64,000 nucleotides of DNA from DATGKG01 sp963851325 (lineage in GTDB: Bacteria > Desulfobacterota > Binatia > Binatales > Binataceae), in the NCBI GenBank assembly GCA_963851325.1, contig CAWKOR010000002.1, forward strand, positions 434,001-498,000, read 5' to 3'. The position numbers were made by a program, and so were the translations under genes. Below, piece after piece: positions 18,072-26,622 of the stretch. Under the pieces are notes generated by a model that was not told the origin of the DNA, did not search any database, and saw only the letters and a list, made by a program, of their open reading frames with translations. How positions within the stretch are numbered: the first letter of the stretch is position 1; each line of letters opens with the position of its first letter.

Positions 18072-18398
18072 ATGAACCGAATCAAACCCTACCGCGGGGA
18101 CGAGATCGCCGTCGGCGACGTCGTTGCGGATGGCAACGACAAACTACTTCTGATCGACGACGAATGCTTTGTCAGCGCCTTTGCCGAAGCTGGCCAGCGT
18201 CGTGGGAAAAAACTCGTCTGCGTCCGATGCTTCGATCCGGCTCGGGCGCTCCGCGCATTGGTGTTGCTAGTCAACGAGGGCAACCCGGTTAGCGGATCTG
18301 CAGGTAGCGTGGGATTTTGCTGCGATTGCTATCGCGGCCTGTCCGAGTTGCTATTCCACGATGCGGTTCTCCGCGCTTCCAAATCGCCAATCCAATGA
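18072..18398 (+). CDS. Small conserved-looking protein with CxxC pairs
   Basis: A 108-residue soluble protein that I do not recognise. It has CVRC near residue 56 and CCDC near residue 85, which could form a four-cysteine zinc or Fe-S site. The start ATG follows AAGG at a normal distance. It stands alone between the TerC gene and a convergent small gene. The gap before it (17786-18071) shows nothing further. Coding character and the paired cysteines argue that it is a real gene; function is unknown. Confidence 0.55.
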   Translation: MNRIKPYRGDEIAVGDVVADGNDKLLLIDDECFVSAFAEAGQRRGKKLVCVRCFDPARALRALVLLVNEGNPVSGSAGSVGFCCDCYRGLSELLFHDAVLRASKSPIQ

Positions 18399-18443
18399 AT
18401 CGAAAGCCCGCCTATTCTGCGATACCGCGTTGGGAGAAGTTAC

Positions 18444-18468
18444 GCATGCCAGGGGATCCCCGGCACGC
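18444..18468. terminator. Imperfect hairpin between convergent small genes
   Basis: A 25-nt imperfect palindrome, with arms GCATGCCAGGG and CCCGGCACGC around the BamHI-like core GGGGATCCCC, sits in the 78-bp gap between the convergent genes ending at 18398 and 18477. Two internal mismatches interrupt the stem. It lacks a T tract, so termination is inferred from position and stability only. Confidence 0.4.
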
Positions 18469-18476
18469 GGACGGAT

Positions 18477-18668
18477 TTATCCTACAGCGACTTCGTTGGG
18501 AAACAGGAAGGTAGTGGCTCCGTCGTCGAATTGGACGAGGAACATGTGACGATCGAGATTGTCGACTTCGCGCAGAATGGTCGGTTCCTCACCAAAGCGG
18601 ACGCGCCCGTTGTGGTCTCTGATTGACCCGATCAGTCGGCAGCGTTTTTCGTTTTGTGTCATCTTCAT
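18477..18668 (-). CDS. Small hypothetical protein
   Basis: A 63-residue protein containing EEPTILREVDNLDRHMFLVQ followed by FDDGATTFLFPNEV, which looks like a short beta-barrel and reads as a conserved sequence rather than a chance frame. I do not know its function. The start ATG has only a weak GGGG upstream. It is convergent with the preceding small gene and about 250 bp from the next gene. That gap (18669-18917) shows nothing I can identify. Confidence 0.5.
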   Translation of the reverse strand: MKMTQNEKRCRLIGSIRDHNGRVRFGEEPTILREVDNLDRHMFLVQFDDGATTFLFPNEVAVG

Positions 18669-18917
18669 TTCGCGAACCCCTGTACTCGCACCATCACATA
18701 GAGCATTTGACGTGCCGAGGTCCTCGAATCACGCTGCGAATCCTTGGCGTCCGTAAACGTCTTTGAACTGCAGAGGACGAGCGATGCAAGCCGCACTGAC
18801 GGCGAATCGATGGCGCAATCCGTATAACCTACCGACCATCGCGTGCCGTCACACGGTAATTTGATGCTCAGGGATCGGTCCAGATATCAGAGCCGGCTTT
18901 GATTCGAATTTGCCCTG

Positions 18918-19136
18918 CTAGCTGTTGGCTTTCTCCTCACCGTCGAGTGCGACCAGATACACCGCTCCGGTGGGAAGCCGATAGGCGTGGGTATAGGGCG
19001 CCCATCCCTCGACGCGCTCGATGAACTGGGGCGGGGCGTCGAGTTCCTCGCGCACCTCGCCCCAGTCCTCAACCTCAGCGTCGGGGATGCGGTAATACTT
19101 CTGGTTGCGCTGGAAGACCAGCAGGCATCGCGCCAT
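18918..19136 (-). CDS. Small hypothetical protein downstream of SDR gene
   Basis: A 72-residue protein, rich in aromatic and acidic residues (YYRIPDAEVEDWGEVREEL, VEGWAPYTHAYRLPTG). It lies 32 bp after the SDR gene on the same strand and is probably the last gene of that operon. I recognise no domain. Its composition matches neighbouring real genes and no better frame exists on either strand here. Confidence 0.5.
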   Translation of the reverse strand: MARCLLVFQRNQKYYRIPDAEVEDWGEVREELDAPPQFIERVEGWAPYTHAYRLPTGAVYLVALDGEEKANS

Positions 19137-19168
19137 CGCCTTTTACCACCGCACGATAGAGCGTTCCG

Positions 19169-19936
19169 TCATTGCGCCATGAAGCCGCCGTCGACCGGCA
19201 TCGGCAGCCCCGTCACATACGAGGCGTGGTCGGAACATAGCCACGCGACCGTCTCGCCGATTTCACTGGGCTCGCCCAACCTGCGCAGTGGCCCGCCGCG
19301 CGCGAATCGCTCCTCCGCCTCGGGCCGCTTGCCGAGCAAACGATCCATCATGGGAGTGCGAATCGGTCCGGGGCATACCGCGTTCACCCTGATGCCGTGC
19401 TTGCCGTACTCGATCGCCGCGGCCCGCGTGAGTCCCGCGACGCCATGCTTAGCCGCCACGTAGGCCGGCATGCCGCGCACGCCCGCCAGACCCGCGCCCG
19501 AGGACGTATTGACGATCGCGCCGCCCTTGCCCTGCTTGAGCATCTGCGCGAGTTCGGCCTTCATGCAGAGCCACACGCCAGTCAAATTGATCGCGATGAC
19601 GCGGTCCCAGTTGTCGCGCTCGCATTCGTGAGTGAGGCCGTTTTTGCCCTCGATACCGGCGTTGTTGAATGCGCAATCGAGGCGGCCGTATGTCGCAACC
19701 GCCTTCGCGATCGCCGCCTCGACGTCTTCGGTCTTGGACACATCCGCTTTGATGAAAACAGCATCGCGATGGCCGGTGTCGTTGAGCATCGCGAGGGTCT
19801 GATTGCCGCCCTCTTCGACCACGTCGGCAAGCACCAGCCTGGCGCCCTCGCGTGCGAAGATTCTCGAGGTGGCGCGGCCGATGCCTGATCCCGCGCCGGT
19901 GATGAGCGCGACTTTGCCTTCCAGGATTCCCGCCAT
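19169..19936 (-). CDS. SDR family oxidoreductase
   Basis: A 255-residue classical short-chain dehydrogenase/reductase. The cofactor motif is TGAGSGIG (residues 13-20), followed by the NNAG motif, a catalytic serine in NTSSGAG and YVAAKHG with the catalytic Tyr and Lys. The C-terminal PMPVDGGFMAQ is typical. It would use NAD(P)H to oxidise or reduce an alcohol or ketone. It starts five bases after the stop of the NTF2-like gene and belongs to the minus-strand acyl-CoA cluster. The substrate is unknown. Confidence 0.93.
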   Translation of the reverse strand: MAGILEGKVALITGAGSGIGRATSRIFAREGARLVLADVVEEGGNQTLAMLNDTGHRDAVFIKADVSKTEDVEAAIAKAVATYGRLDCAFNNAGIEGKNGLTHECERDNWDRVIAINLTGVWLCMKAELAQMLKQGKGGAIVNTSSGAGLAGVRGMPAYVAAKHGVAGLTRAAAIEYGKHGIRVNAVCPGPIRTPMMDRLLGKRPEAEERFARGGPLRRLGEPSEIGETVAWLCSDHASYVTGLPMPVDGGFMAQ

Positions 19937-19941
19937 GACGC

Positions 19942-20376
19942 CTACTCCTCACGCTGCTGCATCGCGAAGCTGGTGAACTTGCGCGAGGCGAACTTCCATT
20001 TGCCATCGACCTTGACGTAGTCGTCGTCGTAGAAGCCGGTGCCGATCCATTCGAAATTTTTCTTGGCGCTGCGCAATTCGACGTAGCATCGTCCGGTCGC
20101 GGTGGTCTTGCTGGTCAAATCGACGACGTGATTGTGAATGTAGGGTCGCGGGTTTATCTCGCCGAGCGCTCCCGCATACATCTTATGCAATTCCGCATGG
20201 CCCTTGGTGGTGACCTCGCGCTTGCGGCCCTTGGTGATGAACACACCGTCCTTGGCGAACAGATCGATCATCGCATCGAGGGTGTTCTGCCATACGCAAT
20301 CGCAATAGCGTACGGGCAGCTCGCGAATGGCCTCGCGATCGGCAAGTTCGGTAACCAATTCTTCGGTCGACTTCAT
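19942..20376 (-). CDS. NTF2-like/SnoaL-like protein
   Basis: A 144-residue protein of the NTF2-like superfamily (SnoaL_4 type). Typical features are the start ELADREAIRELPVRYCDCVW, the buried AMIDLFAKDGVF and the terminal strand WKFASRKFTSF. Such proteins are small alpha/beta cones that serve as isomerases, dehydratases or non-catalytic partners in polyketide, steroid and aromatic pathways. It is directly upstream of the SDR gene with a five-base gap, so they are translated from the same message. Confidence 0.85.
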   Translation of the reverse strand: MKSTEELVTELADREAIRELPVRYCDCVWQNTLDAMIDLFAKDGVFITKGRKREVTTKGHAELHKMYAGALGEINPRPYIHNHVVDLTSKTTATGRCYVELRSAKKNFEWIGTGFYDDDYVKVDGKWKFASRKFTSFAMQQREE

Positions 20377-20477
20377 GACGATAGCCTCCTGATTTTCTGT
20401 TGGTAGCTAGCAGCGATACTCCTGCTTTTCATGGAACCCTGGCAGATTTCAACCTCCGGCGAGGCCGCTTGCGCCGC

Positions 20478-21719
20478 TTAATGCGAGAAATCGAGGTTGC
20501 CGTCGCCCATCGTCACGAACCATCGATCGAGATCGGTGAAGACCTCCAGCGCGCGGTCCTCGCGATGAGAAAGGGCGTTGAGGTGTGGAGTCGTCGCCGA
20601 GCGGGCGGGAAAGTAGCCATGGCGCCATAGCAGCGAGCGATACGCGGTGGGCGCGACCGCGCATATGATGGCTTTGGCGCCGGCGCGCGCCATCAACGCT
20701 TCCGCCTCTTGCAGCATCAGCGAAAATAATTCGCGAGAGCGATTCTCCACCAGGTAATCGATGACGTAGCCGCACCGCAGGCCGTCGCGATCCGCCTCCC
20801 GAAACACCATGTACCCGATGATGTCAGTGCCCCTTTGCGCCACCAGATAACGGTAGGTGACATCGGGGCGCGCGAAAAATCGCCAGCGCAGATAGGCGAG
20901 ATCGCGCGCCCCAATCACCGGATAGTCATGACAAACTCGCGTCCAGAGCGCATCGATTCGATCGTCGAAGGAATCGACTTCAACCAGCGTAATCTCGCGC
21001 GCCGCGGGTGGCGCGAAGATTTTCCGGCGCGCCGCTTCGATGCTCGCGCCGAGCAGGCTCGCGCTCTGGTGCAGGATCGCGTTGCGGGAAAAATGGTGAA
21101 CCACCTCGCGCCAATCGATCGGCTTGATGAGCGGGGTCAATCGCCGGCTCGCGAAGAGCTTCCGCTCCGGAGCCGCATCCGGGCCGGACGCGATACCGCG
21201 CATGGTGCGGTTGACGCTGCGCGATGAACGTTGCCCGACCGGGTTGCTGAAGTTGATGTTCAATGCATTGTCGGCGCGCATCGCCAGGCTCATACGAATG
21301 GAAAACTTGCGCCCTCGATATTCGGGATGAATGATGTAGTTCGAGCCGATGATGGCCCAATGCCATTCGCCGGAAATCATGAAGCGCTGGGGGATCATGC
21401 AAAAAACCCCCACCACCTTCGCATCCGTCTTCAGCATCAGGCAGTACGGCTCGTCGAGAGTGACCGCTTCCGGTCCGCGCAATTCCAGCGGGGCAAGGTC
21501 TTGTGGCCGCGTGGCCGCGCGCACGAAGGAAAGGATGCGAGGCCGGTTGCCGATCCGGTAGCGCTCGGCCTCCGCGTTGAACGGATTGGCGTCGTGCTTC
21601 CAATCCCATTGCTTGATTTCGCGGGCAACCTCGCGGGGCCGATAGGCCGCCCGCATCAGATCGAAGACTTGCTCGCGATTGCCTCGGCGATATCTTTCGA
21701 TACGATACTCGTCATCCAT
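20478..21719 (-). CDS. GNAT family N-acetyltransferase-like protein
   Basis: A 413-residue protein with GNAT-like segments: the N-terminal YRRGNREQVFDLMRAAY, then WAIIGSNYIIHPEYRGRKFS, which resembles the acetyl-CoA binding motif A (V-x-P-xx-RGxG/K). A second GNAT-like half with YLVENRSRELFSLMLQEAE follows. The length suggests a double GNAT fold. The acceptor is unknown. The gene starts 25 bases after the OB-fold gene on the same strand. It could modify a metabolite of the acyl-CoA pathway, but this is a guess. Confidence 0.7.
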   Translation of the reverse strand: MDDEYRIERYRRGNREQVFDLMRAAYRPREVAREIKQWDWKHDANPFNAEAERYRIGNRPRILSFVRAATRPQDLAPLELRGPEAVTLDEPYCLMLKTDAKVVGVFCMIPQRFMISGEWHWAIIGSNYIIHPEYRGRKFSIRMSLAMRADNALNINFSNPVGQRSSRSVNRTMRGIASGPDAAPERKLFASRRLTPLIKPIDWREVVHHFSRNAILHQSASLLGASIEAARRKIFAPPAAREITLVEVDSFDDRIDALWTRVCHDYPVIGARDLAYLRWRFFARPDVTYRYLVAQRGTDIIGYMVFREADRDGLRCGYVIDYLVENRSRELFSLMLQEAEALMARAGAKAIICAVAPTAYRSLLWRHGYFPARSATTPHLNALSHREDRALEVFTDLDRWFVTMGDGNLDFSH

Positions 21720-21744
21720 TGCAAGGGCGCAGATTTCGGATGGT

Positions 21745-22161
21745 TCAGGCGCGCTTCCTGAATTTCGGCAGTGTAACCTCGGAGGTTACATCCTCGAAGG
21801 CCACCTCGACCGGCAGGTCGAGGCGCAATTCCTCCGCCGGCACGCCCACCAGCCAGGTGACCATCCTGACGCCTTCCTCCATTTCGATGACGACCGGGCT
21901 GTAGGGCACCTCGAACTGCGGCAGCATCGGCTGCTGCACTGTAGTCCATGAGAAGACTTTTCCGCGTCCCGACGACTTCCCCCATTCCCATCGGAACGAT
22001 GCGCACTTGGCGCACATGTCGCGCGGAATATGCCGCCAGGTTCCGCAATCGGTGCAGCGCTGAAAGCGCAGTTCGTGGTTGCGGCAGTATTCGTAGAATT
22101 CCTTGGCGTATCCGCGCCGAGCGGGCAATGGCTTGCGATATTCCATTACGTCTTGCGGCAT
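21745..22161 (-). CDS. Zn-ribbon OB-fold protein (DUF35 type) paired with thiolase
   Basis: A 138-residue DUF35 protein. The N-terminal rubredoxin-like zinc ribbon is C-TDC then C-AKC (residues about 36-53), followed by an OB fold with WTTVQQP and VVIEMEEGVRMV. DUF35 proteins form complexes with thiolase-like enzymes, bind acyl-CoA, and are required for steroid side-chain or other CoA-ester cleavage in Actinobacteria and Archaea. The upstream thiolase-like gene is the expected partner. Confidence 0.9.
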   Translation of the reverse strand: MPQDVMEYRKPLPARRGYAKEFYEYCRNHELRFQRCTDCGTWRHIPRDMCAKCASFRWEWGKSSGRGKVFSWTTVQQPMLPQFEVPYSPVVIEMEEGVRMVTWLVGVPAEELRLDLPVEVAFEDVTSEVTLPKFRKRA

Positions 22162-22181
22162 AAAGTGACTCCTACATTTTT

Positions 22182-22227
22182 CCCTCTCCCTTCAGGGAGA
22201 GGGTGGCGCTACTGCGCCGGGTGAGGT
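22182..22227. repeat. Hairpin repeat downstream of the thiolase gene
   Basis: CCCTCTCCC TTCA GGGAGAGGG (22182-22203) is a perfect 9-bp stem. It is followed by GGCGC TACT GCGCC (22205-22218), a second 5-bp stem, and by GGGTGAGG. Dispersed elements of this CTCTCCC...GGGAGAGGG type are frequent in many high-GC genomes. On the minus strand the stem is followed by A residues rather than U residues, so an intrinsic terminator is unlikely. A related hairpin lies on the other side of the thiolase gene. Confidence 0.6.
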
Positions 22228-22239
22228 CAGAAGCGCGTA

Positions 22240-23418
22240 CTATCTCCTGAGAATCGCGAGACTCCCGTCGCCGAAATCGCCCCATCCGGTGACGAGGCCC
22301 AGCTCCGCATCCTTGACCTGGCGATCGCCGCATTGATGGCGCAACTGGCGGGTCGCCTCGACGACATGATTCATGCCCCACACGTGCGCTTCCGAATGAA
22401 GCCCGCCGTGCGTGTTGATCGGAAAATCGCCACCAAGCTCGAGCCGCCCACCCTTGACGAAGTCCTTGACTTCGCCGCGCTTGCACAAACCCAGCGCCTC
22501 GATCTGCAACAGCACGACGTAACTGAAGCAGTCGTAGATTTCCGCGAAATCGAGATCGCTTCCTTTTATGCCGGCCATCTCGAATGCTTTGGGCGCCGCG
22601 AAGCTGAGTCCGATCGTGAAGGGATCGGGACGCGACGGAATGTCATCGGCCGGATACGGGTGGCCTTCGGCGACACCGGAAATGTAAACCGGTTGCTGCT
22701 TCAAATCCTTCGCGCGCTCGGCGGAAGTTACCACCACCGCGCACGCCGCATCGGTTTCCAGACAGCAATCGAACAATCGAAACGGATACGAGATCCAGCG
22801 CGCCTTCATGTAATCGTCCAATGTCAGCGGCCGCCCGCGCATGATTGCCTTCTCATTGAGCTGCGCGTGTTTGCGCGCGGCGAGCGACACCGCCGCCATC
22901 GCTTCGAACGGCGTGCCGTATAGATTCATGTGGCGCGTCGCGATCCATGCGTACCACTGCACTGGCACCGATGCGCCATACGGCATGTACCATTCGCTGA
23001 TGGTCGGTCCGAGCGGGCCGCCACCACCGCCTCCACCACCACCTTCGCGACGGCCACTGGTACTGACGCGCATCGCCGAGTACCCGAGCCATCCCATCGG
23101 CACCAGTACGTTCTTCGCGACGCCCATCGACACCGCCATCGCGGCACTTTGCAGTCCGGTGACAGAAGCCGCGCCGCCGGTGTGGACGGTTACCGCATAG
23201 CGCAGATCCTCGATGCCGAGGTTGGCGGCGAAGTGCTCCGCGGGAGATCCAATCGGCGGACCTACGATGCCGTCGATATCATGCGGCGTCAGGCCCGCGT
23301 CGGTGATCGCGTTGAGCGAGGCCTCGAGTGTGAGTTGCAGATCGGTCTTCTTCGTTCCGCGGGTGAACTCGCTCTCCCCGACACCGACTATGCAGCTTTG
23401 ATCTTTCAAACTATCCAC
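22240..23418 (-). CDS. Thiolase family protein (SCP2-thiolase-like)
   Basis: A 392-residue lipid-transfer-protein/thiolase-like enzyme. It starts VDSLKDQSCIVGVGESEF and carries ETDAACAVVVTSAERA, FAEIYDCFSYVVLLQIEALG and NTHGGLHSEAHVWGMNHVVE, typical of thiolases that work with DUF35 partners. A run of glycines lies around residue 125, inside a probable surface loop. I take the GTG at 23416-23418 as start because AGAAGGAGAAGAGGG precedes it; a GTG ten codons earlier lacks this. It probably performs retro-Claisen or aldol cleavage of an acyl-CoA. Confidence 0.87.
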   Translation of the reverse strand: MDSLKDQSCIVGVGESEFTRGTKKTDLQLTLEASLNAITDAGLTPHDIDGIVGPPIGSPAEHFAANLGIEDLRYAVTVHTGGAASVTGLQSAAMAVSMGVAKNVLVPMGWLGYSAMRVSTSGRREGGGGGGGGGPLGPTISEWYMPYGASVPVQWYAWIATRHMNLYGTPFEAMAAVSLAARKHAQLNEKAIMRGRPLTLDDYMKARWISYPFRLFDCCLETDAACAVVVTSAERAKDLKQQPVYISGVAEGHPYPADDIPSRPDPFTIGLSFAAPKAFEMAGIKGSDLDFAEIYDCFSYVVLLQIEALGLCKRGEVKDFVKGGRLELGGDFPINTHGGLHSEAHVWGMNHVVEATRQLRHQCGDRQVKDAELGLVTGWGDFGDGSLAILRR

Positions 23419-23437
23419 CCCTCTTCTCCTTCTGATC

Positions 23438-23463
23438 CCCCCTTCCACTTCAGGGGAAGGGGG
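23438..23463. repeat. Hairpin repeat upstream of the thiolase gene
   Basis: CCCCCTTCC at 23438-23446 pairs with GGAAGGGGG at 23455-23463, a perfect 9-bp stem, and is followed by TTAGGGGGTTAGG. The central CTTCAGG is shared in part with the hairpin at 22182-22203 (CTTCAGG). The two elements flank the thiolase gene. It lies in the 67-bp gap after the serine hydrolase gene and could stabilise or attenuate the message. Confidence 0.5.
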
Positions 23464-23485
23464 TTAGGGGGTTAGGTCCGGTCTC

Positions 23486-24652
23486 CTACAGCGCGGCGTA
23501 AAATGCGTCGAACAGTGCCGCCGCGCGCGCATCGATCAGCAGCCCGTTCGCCATCTGGTTCATGGTGTAGCCGAAGCCGACCTTCTTGACCGGATCGGCG
23601 AAACCCAGCGAGCCGCCGGCGCCCGGATGCCCGAACGCTTTGATGTTCGGCCCGAAGCCCATCCCCGGCTGCGACAGCATGAAGCCCATCGAGAAGCGCG
23701 TCGGCATCTGCATCAGCACCTGATCCGGGCCGAATGACTGCTCAGCCCAGAAACGTTCGAGCGCTTCCGGCCGCACGATGCGATAGCCGTCTACCTCGCC
23801 GCCGCGCGCCAGCGCGCCATACATCCGCGCCAGCGAACGCGCCGTGGTATGCGCATTCGCGCCGCCGATTTCCGCCGCGCGCCACGCCCGCGAGTTCGGC
23901 ACATTCGGTTTGGTGAGGATCGGAGGATTCATGAACGCCGCTGCGGTCGGTCCCTTGGGATCCTTTGCGGCTTCCTCGAACAGATTGGGCGTGCCGGGCT
24001 CCGGTGGCGGCGACGGCAGGATGTCGGTCACGCGCGCATCATGCTTCGCGTCGAGACCGATGTGCGCATCGAGTCCGAGCGGTTCGGCGATTTCCGTCCG
24101 GAAGTATGTCCCGAGTCCCTTCCCGCTAATGCGCCGAATGACCTCGCCGACCAGCCATCCGATCGTGATTGCATGGTAGCCATGCTTCGTGCCGGGCTGC
24201 CAGAACGGCTCCTGCCCGGCCAGCGCCGAGGCCATGGTGTCCCAGCTATAGATGTCTTCGTCCTTCAGCGGCTTGCTGATGCCGGGTAGTCCCGCGCGAT
24301 GGCTCAGGAGGTAGCGCACCGGCAGGTCCTTCTTGCCGGCTTGCGCGAACTCGGGCCAGTACTTCGAAACCGGTTCATCTGGATCGAGCTTGCCCTGGTC
24401 AATCAGGCGATGCGCACAGGTCGCGGTGAGACCCTTGGTCGTAGAGTAGACATTGACAAGGGTGTCGCGCTGCCACGGCTTGGTCCTGGCCTTGTCGGCA
24501 TGGCCACCCCACAAATCGACGACCGGCTTGCCGTCGAGAACAATAGAGCAAGCGGCGCCAAGTTCGCCGCGTTTTTCGAGATTTTCCGCAAACGCTTTCC
24601 GGACGCCTTCGAAGCGCTTGTCGCATTCACCTTCGATTTTGTAATCCGCCAT
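23486..24652 (-). CDS. Serine hydrolase of the beta-lactamase/EstB family
   Basis: A 388-residue class C beta-lactamase-like hydrolase. The nucleophile motif is S70-T-T-K73 in NVYSTTKG. The second motif is the tyrosine of KHGYHAITIG, and the HPGAGGSLGF segment supplies the third. There is no signal peptide, so it is probably a cytoplasmic esterase rather than an antibiotic-resistance enzyme. AGGAGG precedes its start. It is the first gene of the minus-strand cluster with thiolase, OB-fold, GNAT, NTF2-like and SDR proteins and may release an alcohol or acid for them. Confidence 0.9.
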   Translation of the reverse strand: MADYKIEGECDKRFEGVRKAFAENLEKRGELGAACSIVLDGKPVVDLWGGHADKARTKPWQRDTLVNVYSTTKGLTATCAHRLIDQGKLDPDEPVSKYWPEFAQAGKKDLPVRYLLSHRAGLPGISKPLKDEDIYSWDTMASALAGQEPFWQPGTKHGYHAITIGWLVGEVIRRISGKGLGTYFRTEIAEPLGLDAHIGLDAKHDARVTDILPSPPPEPGTPNLFEEAAKDPKGPTAAAFMNPPILTKPNVPNSRAWRAAEIGGANAHTTARSLARMYGALARGGEVDGYRIVRPEALERFWAEQSFGPDQVLMQMPTRFSMGFMLSQPGMGFGPNIKAFGHPGAGGSLGFADPVKKVGFGYTMNQMANGLLIDARAAALFDAFYAAL

Positions 24653-24654
24653 CT

Positions 24655-24676
24655 GAAGCCTCCTGACTAAGGCTTC
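24655..24676 (-). promoter_or_regulatory. Hairpin overlapping the ribosome-binding site of the serine hydrolase gene
   Basis: GAAGCCT at 24655-24661 pairs with AGGCTTC at 24670-24676. In the minus-strand message this 7-bp stem encloses the AGGAGG ribosome-binding site located just before ATG 24652. It could hide the site and reduce translation until it melts. It may also be chance; no aptamer or protein site is recognisable. Confidence 0.3.
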
Positions 24677-24788
24677 TATAGCATCGAAAACTCAAACTCT
24701 TCCAACCGCGAGGACGGCTCTCCTCCGTCATTCTGCGGCGGCGAAAGCCTTGGCAAACTCAGGGCGACCTTTCGCGACGCCGGAACGG

Positions 24789-25712
24789 TCAGTTGGATGC
24801 GGATGCTGAAGGGGAAAGCGTGGAAATTGGGACCGGAATCTGAAGCCGCTTACCGTTGCGGAGCACGTTGAAGTATACCAGCTCGCCAGGCTCCAAATTG
24901 CGCATCTTGTCTTCGAAGTCAGAGAAGTTGGTCACCCGCGACCCATCGACACCGATGATCATGTCGTAGGATTGCCCTATCTCTTTGTAGTCAAGCACGG
25001 GAAGCACGAAGATGCTGGGCGGGAAAAACGGCATTGCCACGATTGCAGCCGCGGCCAACAGACTGTGTGCGGTATGCTTGAAGGGCCGAAGTCCGGCGCG
25101 CGCGGCCGCGCTGTTGCGTTCGACGTTCAGGATCAGCAGCCCATCAATTTCTTCGCCGGTTTTAAGCCTGCGGCGCGACTCTCGTACCTCGACGCCAATC
25201 GGCGAGGTCTCCTCTCCTTCGGCCACGAAATCCCGCACGCTGCCGACGCCGCTGCCCAGGTCGCCCTCGTCGTTCAAGTAGTTGCTCAGGTCGGTTGAAG
25301 ACGGAACCGTGTTGGGCGAAACCATCCCGACCGGATCCTCGGGCGCAATCGCCTGGGGAATCTCCTGGGTGGCGGGAGGAGTCACGAACCCTTGCTCAGG
25401 GGGTGGCAGTGGCGCGTCGTTGACATGATCGATCGGGGCTACCGCGGGCATAGTGAAGGTCGGCCTGCCCGGCACCTCACCACTATCAGCATCAACTGCG
25501 GTTGCGGATTCCGCCGCAGGAGGCTCGGAAGCAGTACCGGCTCCCGGTGGAAACTTCGCTGCCGGCGCCGTTTCGACGATCGAAGGGGCCACGTCCGCTG
25601 CCGTGAGCGGCGCATCGTCATCCGCGTATGCGACGGTAGCAACGGTCGCGAGTAGTATCAGCGCACCGAGCGATGCGATCGACGTTACCAGCGCGCGCGC
25701 GCGACGCCTCAT
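24789..25712 (-). CDS. Exported PDZ-domain protein with proline-rich linker
   Basis: About 307 residues. The N terminus MRRRARALVTSIASLGALIL is a signal peptide or membrane anchor, followed by about 150 residues rich in Pro, Ala and acidic residues without clear fold. The C-terminal 120 residues form a PDZ domain (LLILNVERNSAAARAGLRPF, YDMIIGVDGSRV, FNVLRNGKRLQIPV), interrupted by a hydrophobic insertion around FPPSIFVLPVL. No protease domain is present, so it probably acts as a periplasmic adaptor. A TTG at 25754 would extend it into the metallo-hydrolase gene; I prefer ATG 25712 for its signal peptide. Confidence 0.75.
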   Translation of the reverse strand: MRRRARALVTSIASLGALILLATVATVAYADDDAPLTAADVAPSIVETAPAAKFPPGAGTASEPPAAESATAVDADSGEVPGRPTFTMPAVAPIDHVNDAPLPPPEQGFVTPPATQEIPQAIAPEDPVGMVSPNTVPSSTDLSNYLNDEGDLGSGVGSVRDFVAEGEETSPIGVEVRESRRRLKTGEEIDGLLILNVERNSAAARAGLRPFKHTAHSLLAAAAIVAMPFFPPSIFVLPVLDYKEIGQSYDMIIGVDGSRVTNFSDFEDKMRNLEPGELVYFNVLRNGKRLQIPVPISTLSPSASASN

Positions 25713-25722
25713 CGGTTCAGCG

Positions 25723-26607
25723 TCAGGCGATGCTCCACTTTTTTTCGTGCTCAACGACCCGTCCCTCTTTGCGCAGCTTTTTCAGATGCGACCGGACCGA
25801 GCTCGCCGCCGCCGGATGGAGGTACTCCGGAACATCGGCGTAAATCTTCTTGACCATCGCCATCACTTCGCGCGGTTCGCGATCGGAGAGTGCGTCGAGC
25901 ACCTGGCGTTCGCGCAGTTCACGATGCGCGATGTACTCGCGAATCTTCTCTTTGGGCTTGCGAATCACCGGACCATGCGCCGGGTAGATGGTTTCGAGAT
26001 CGAGCTTCAGCAGCCGATTCAGCGAATCCATATACTGGCCCAGGTCGCCGGTATCGTCGGGAATTACCGTAGTGCCCGCACCCAAAACCACATCGCCGGT
26101 GAACAGCGCCTTCTCCTCCTCAAGATAGTAGCACAAATGATCCGGCGCGTGGCCGGGAGTGTGAATCGCGCGCAAAGTGACGCCGTCGGCCTCCACCACC
26201 GCGTCGCCGCCGATCGCCTCGATGGGGCCGCCGGCAGCTGCGTCGTGCTCCGGCCACGGCATCTTGAGTACCTGATGCTCGCCGTACTTCTCGCGCACCT
26301 GCTTCACGCCACCGATATGATCGACATGCGCATGGGTAAGCACGATTCGATCAACGTCGTCGCTGTGGAACAGTTCCTTCAGCGCGCTGTCGAGCAAGTC
26401 GATCCAAATCGGAATCCCCTGCCCGGTATCGAGCAGCAGCGGACGCCGACCGGTGCCGATGAGCCAGGTGTTGGTGCCGGGACCGGTGAACGGCGACGGA
26501 TTGTGGCCGAGCACGGTAGCGACCCGATCGGAGTGACGTGCGAAGTCGGGCAGCTTCATTCCGATCATCGAATCGGTAACGATCCGCCCCGGCTGCTTTT
26601 CCATCAT
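25723..26607 (-). CDS. MBL-fold metallo-hydrolase (LACTB2-like)
   Basis: A 294-residue metallo-beta-lactamase-fold protein. The zinc motif is H92-A-H94-V-D96-H97, followed by HTPGHAPDHLCYY, FTGDVVLG and YPAHGPVI. The C-terminal 80 residues form a winged-helix segment, as in LACTB2 and related nucleases or hydrolases. It is cytoplasmic. It ends just before the PDZ gene start and begins 16 bp after coaX. The substrate may be a thioester, glutathione conjugate or RNA; the family is broad. Confidence 0.9.
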   Translation of the reverse strand: MMEKQPGRIVTDSMIGMKLPDFARHSDRVATVLGHNPSPFTGPGTNTWLIGTGRRPLLLDTGQGIPIWIDLLDSALKELFHSDDVDRIVLTHAHVDHIGGVKQVREKYGEHQVLKMPWPEHDAAAGGPIEAIGGDAVVEADGVTLRAIHTPGHAPDHLCYYLEEEKALFTGDVVLGAGTTVIPDDTGDLGQYMDSLNRLLKLDLETIYPAHGPVIRKPKEKIREYIAHRELRERQVLDALSDREPREVMAMVKKIYADVPEYLHPAAASSVRSHLKKLRKEGRVVEHEKKWSIA

Positions 26608-26622
26608 GCTCTCCCGCGATGC

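Noticed and set aside
22178..22203. Intrinsic terminator after the thiolase gene
   Set aside because: On the minus strand the stem is followed by A residues, not U residues, and the operon appears to continue into the OB-fold gene.
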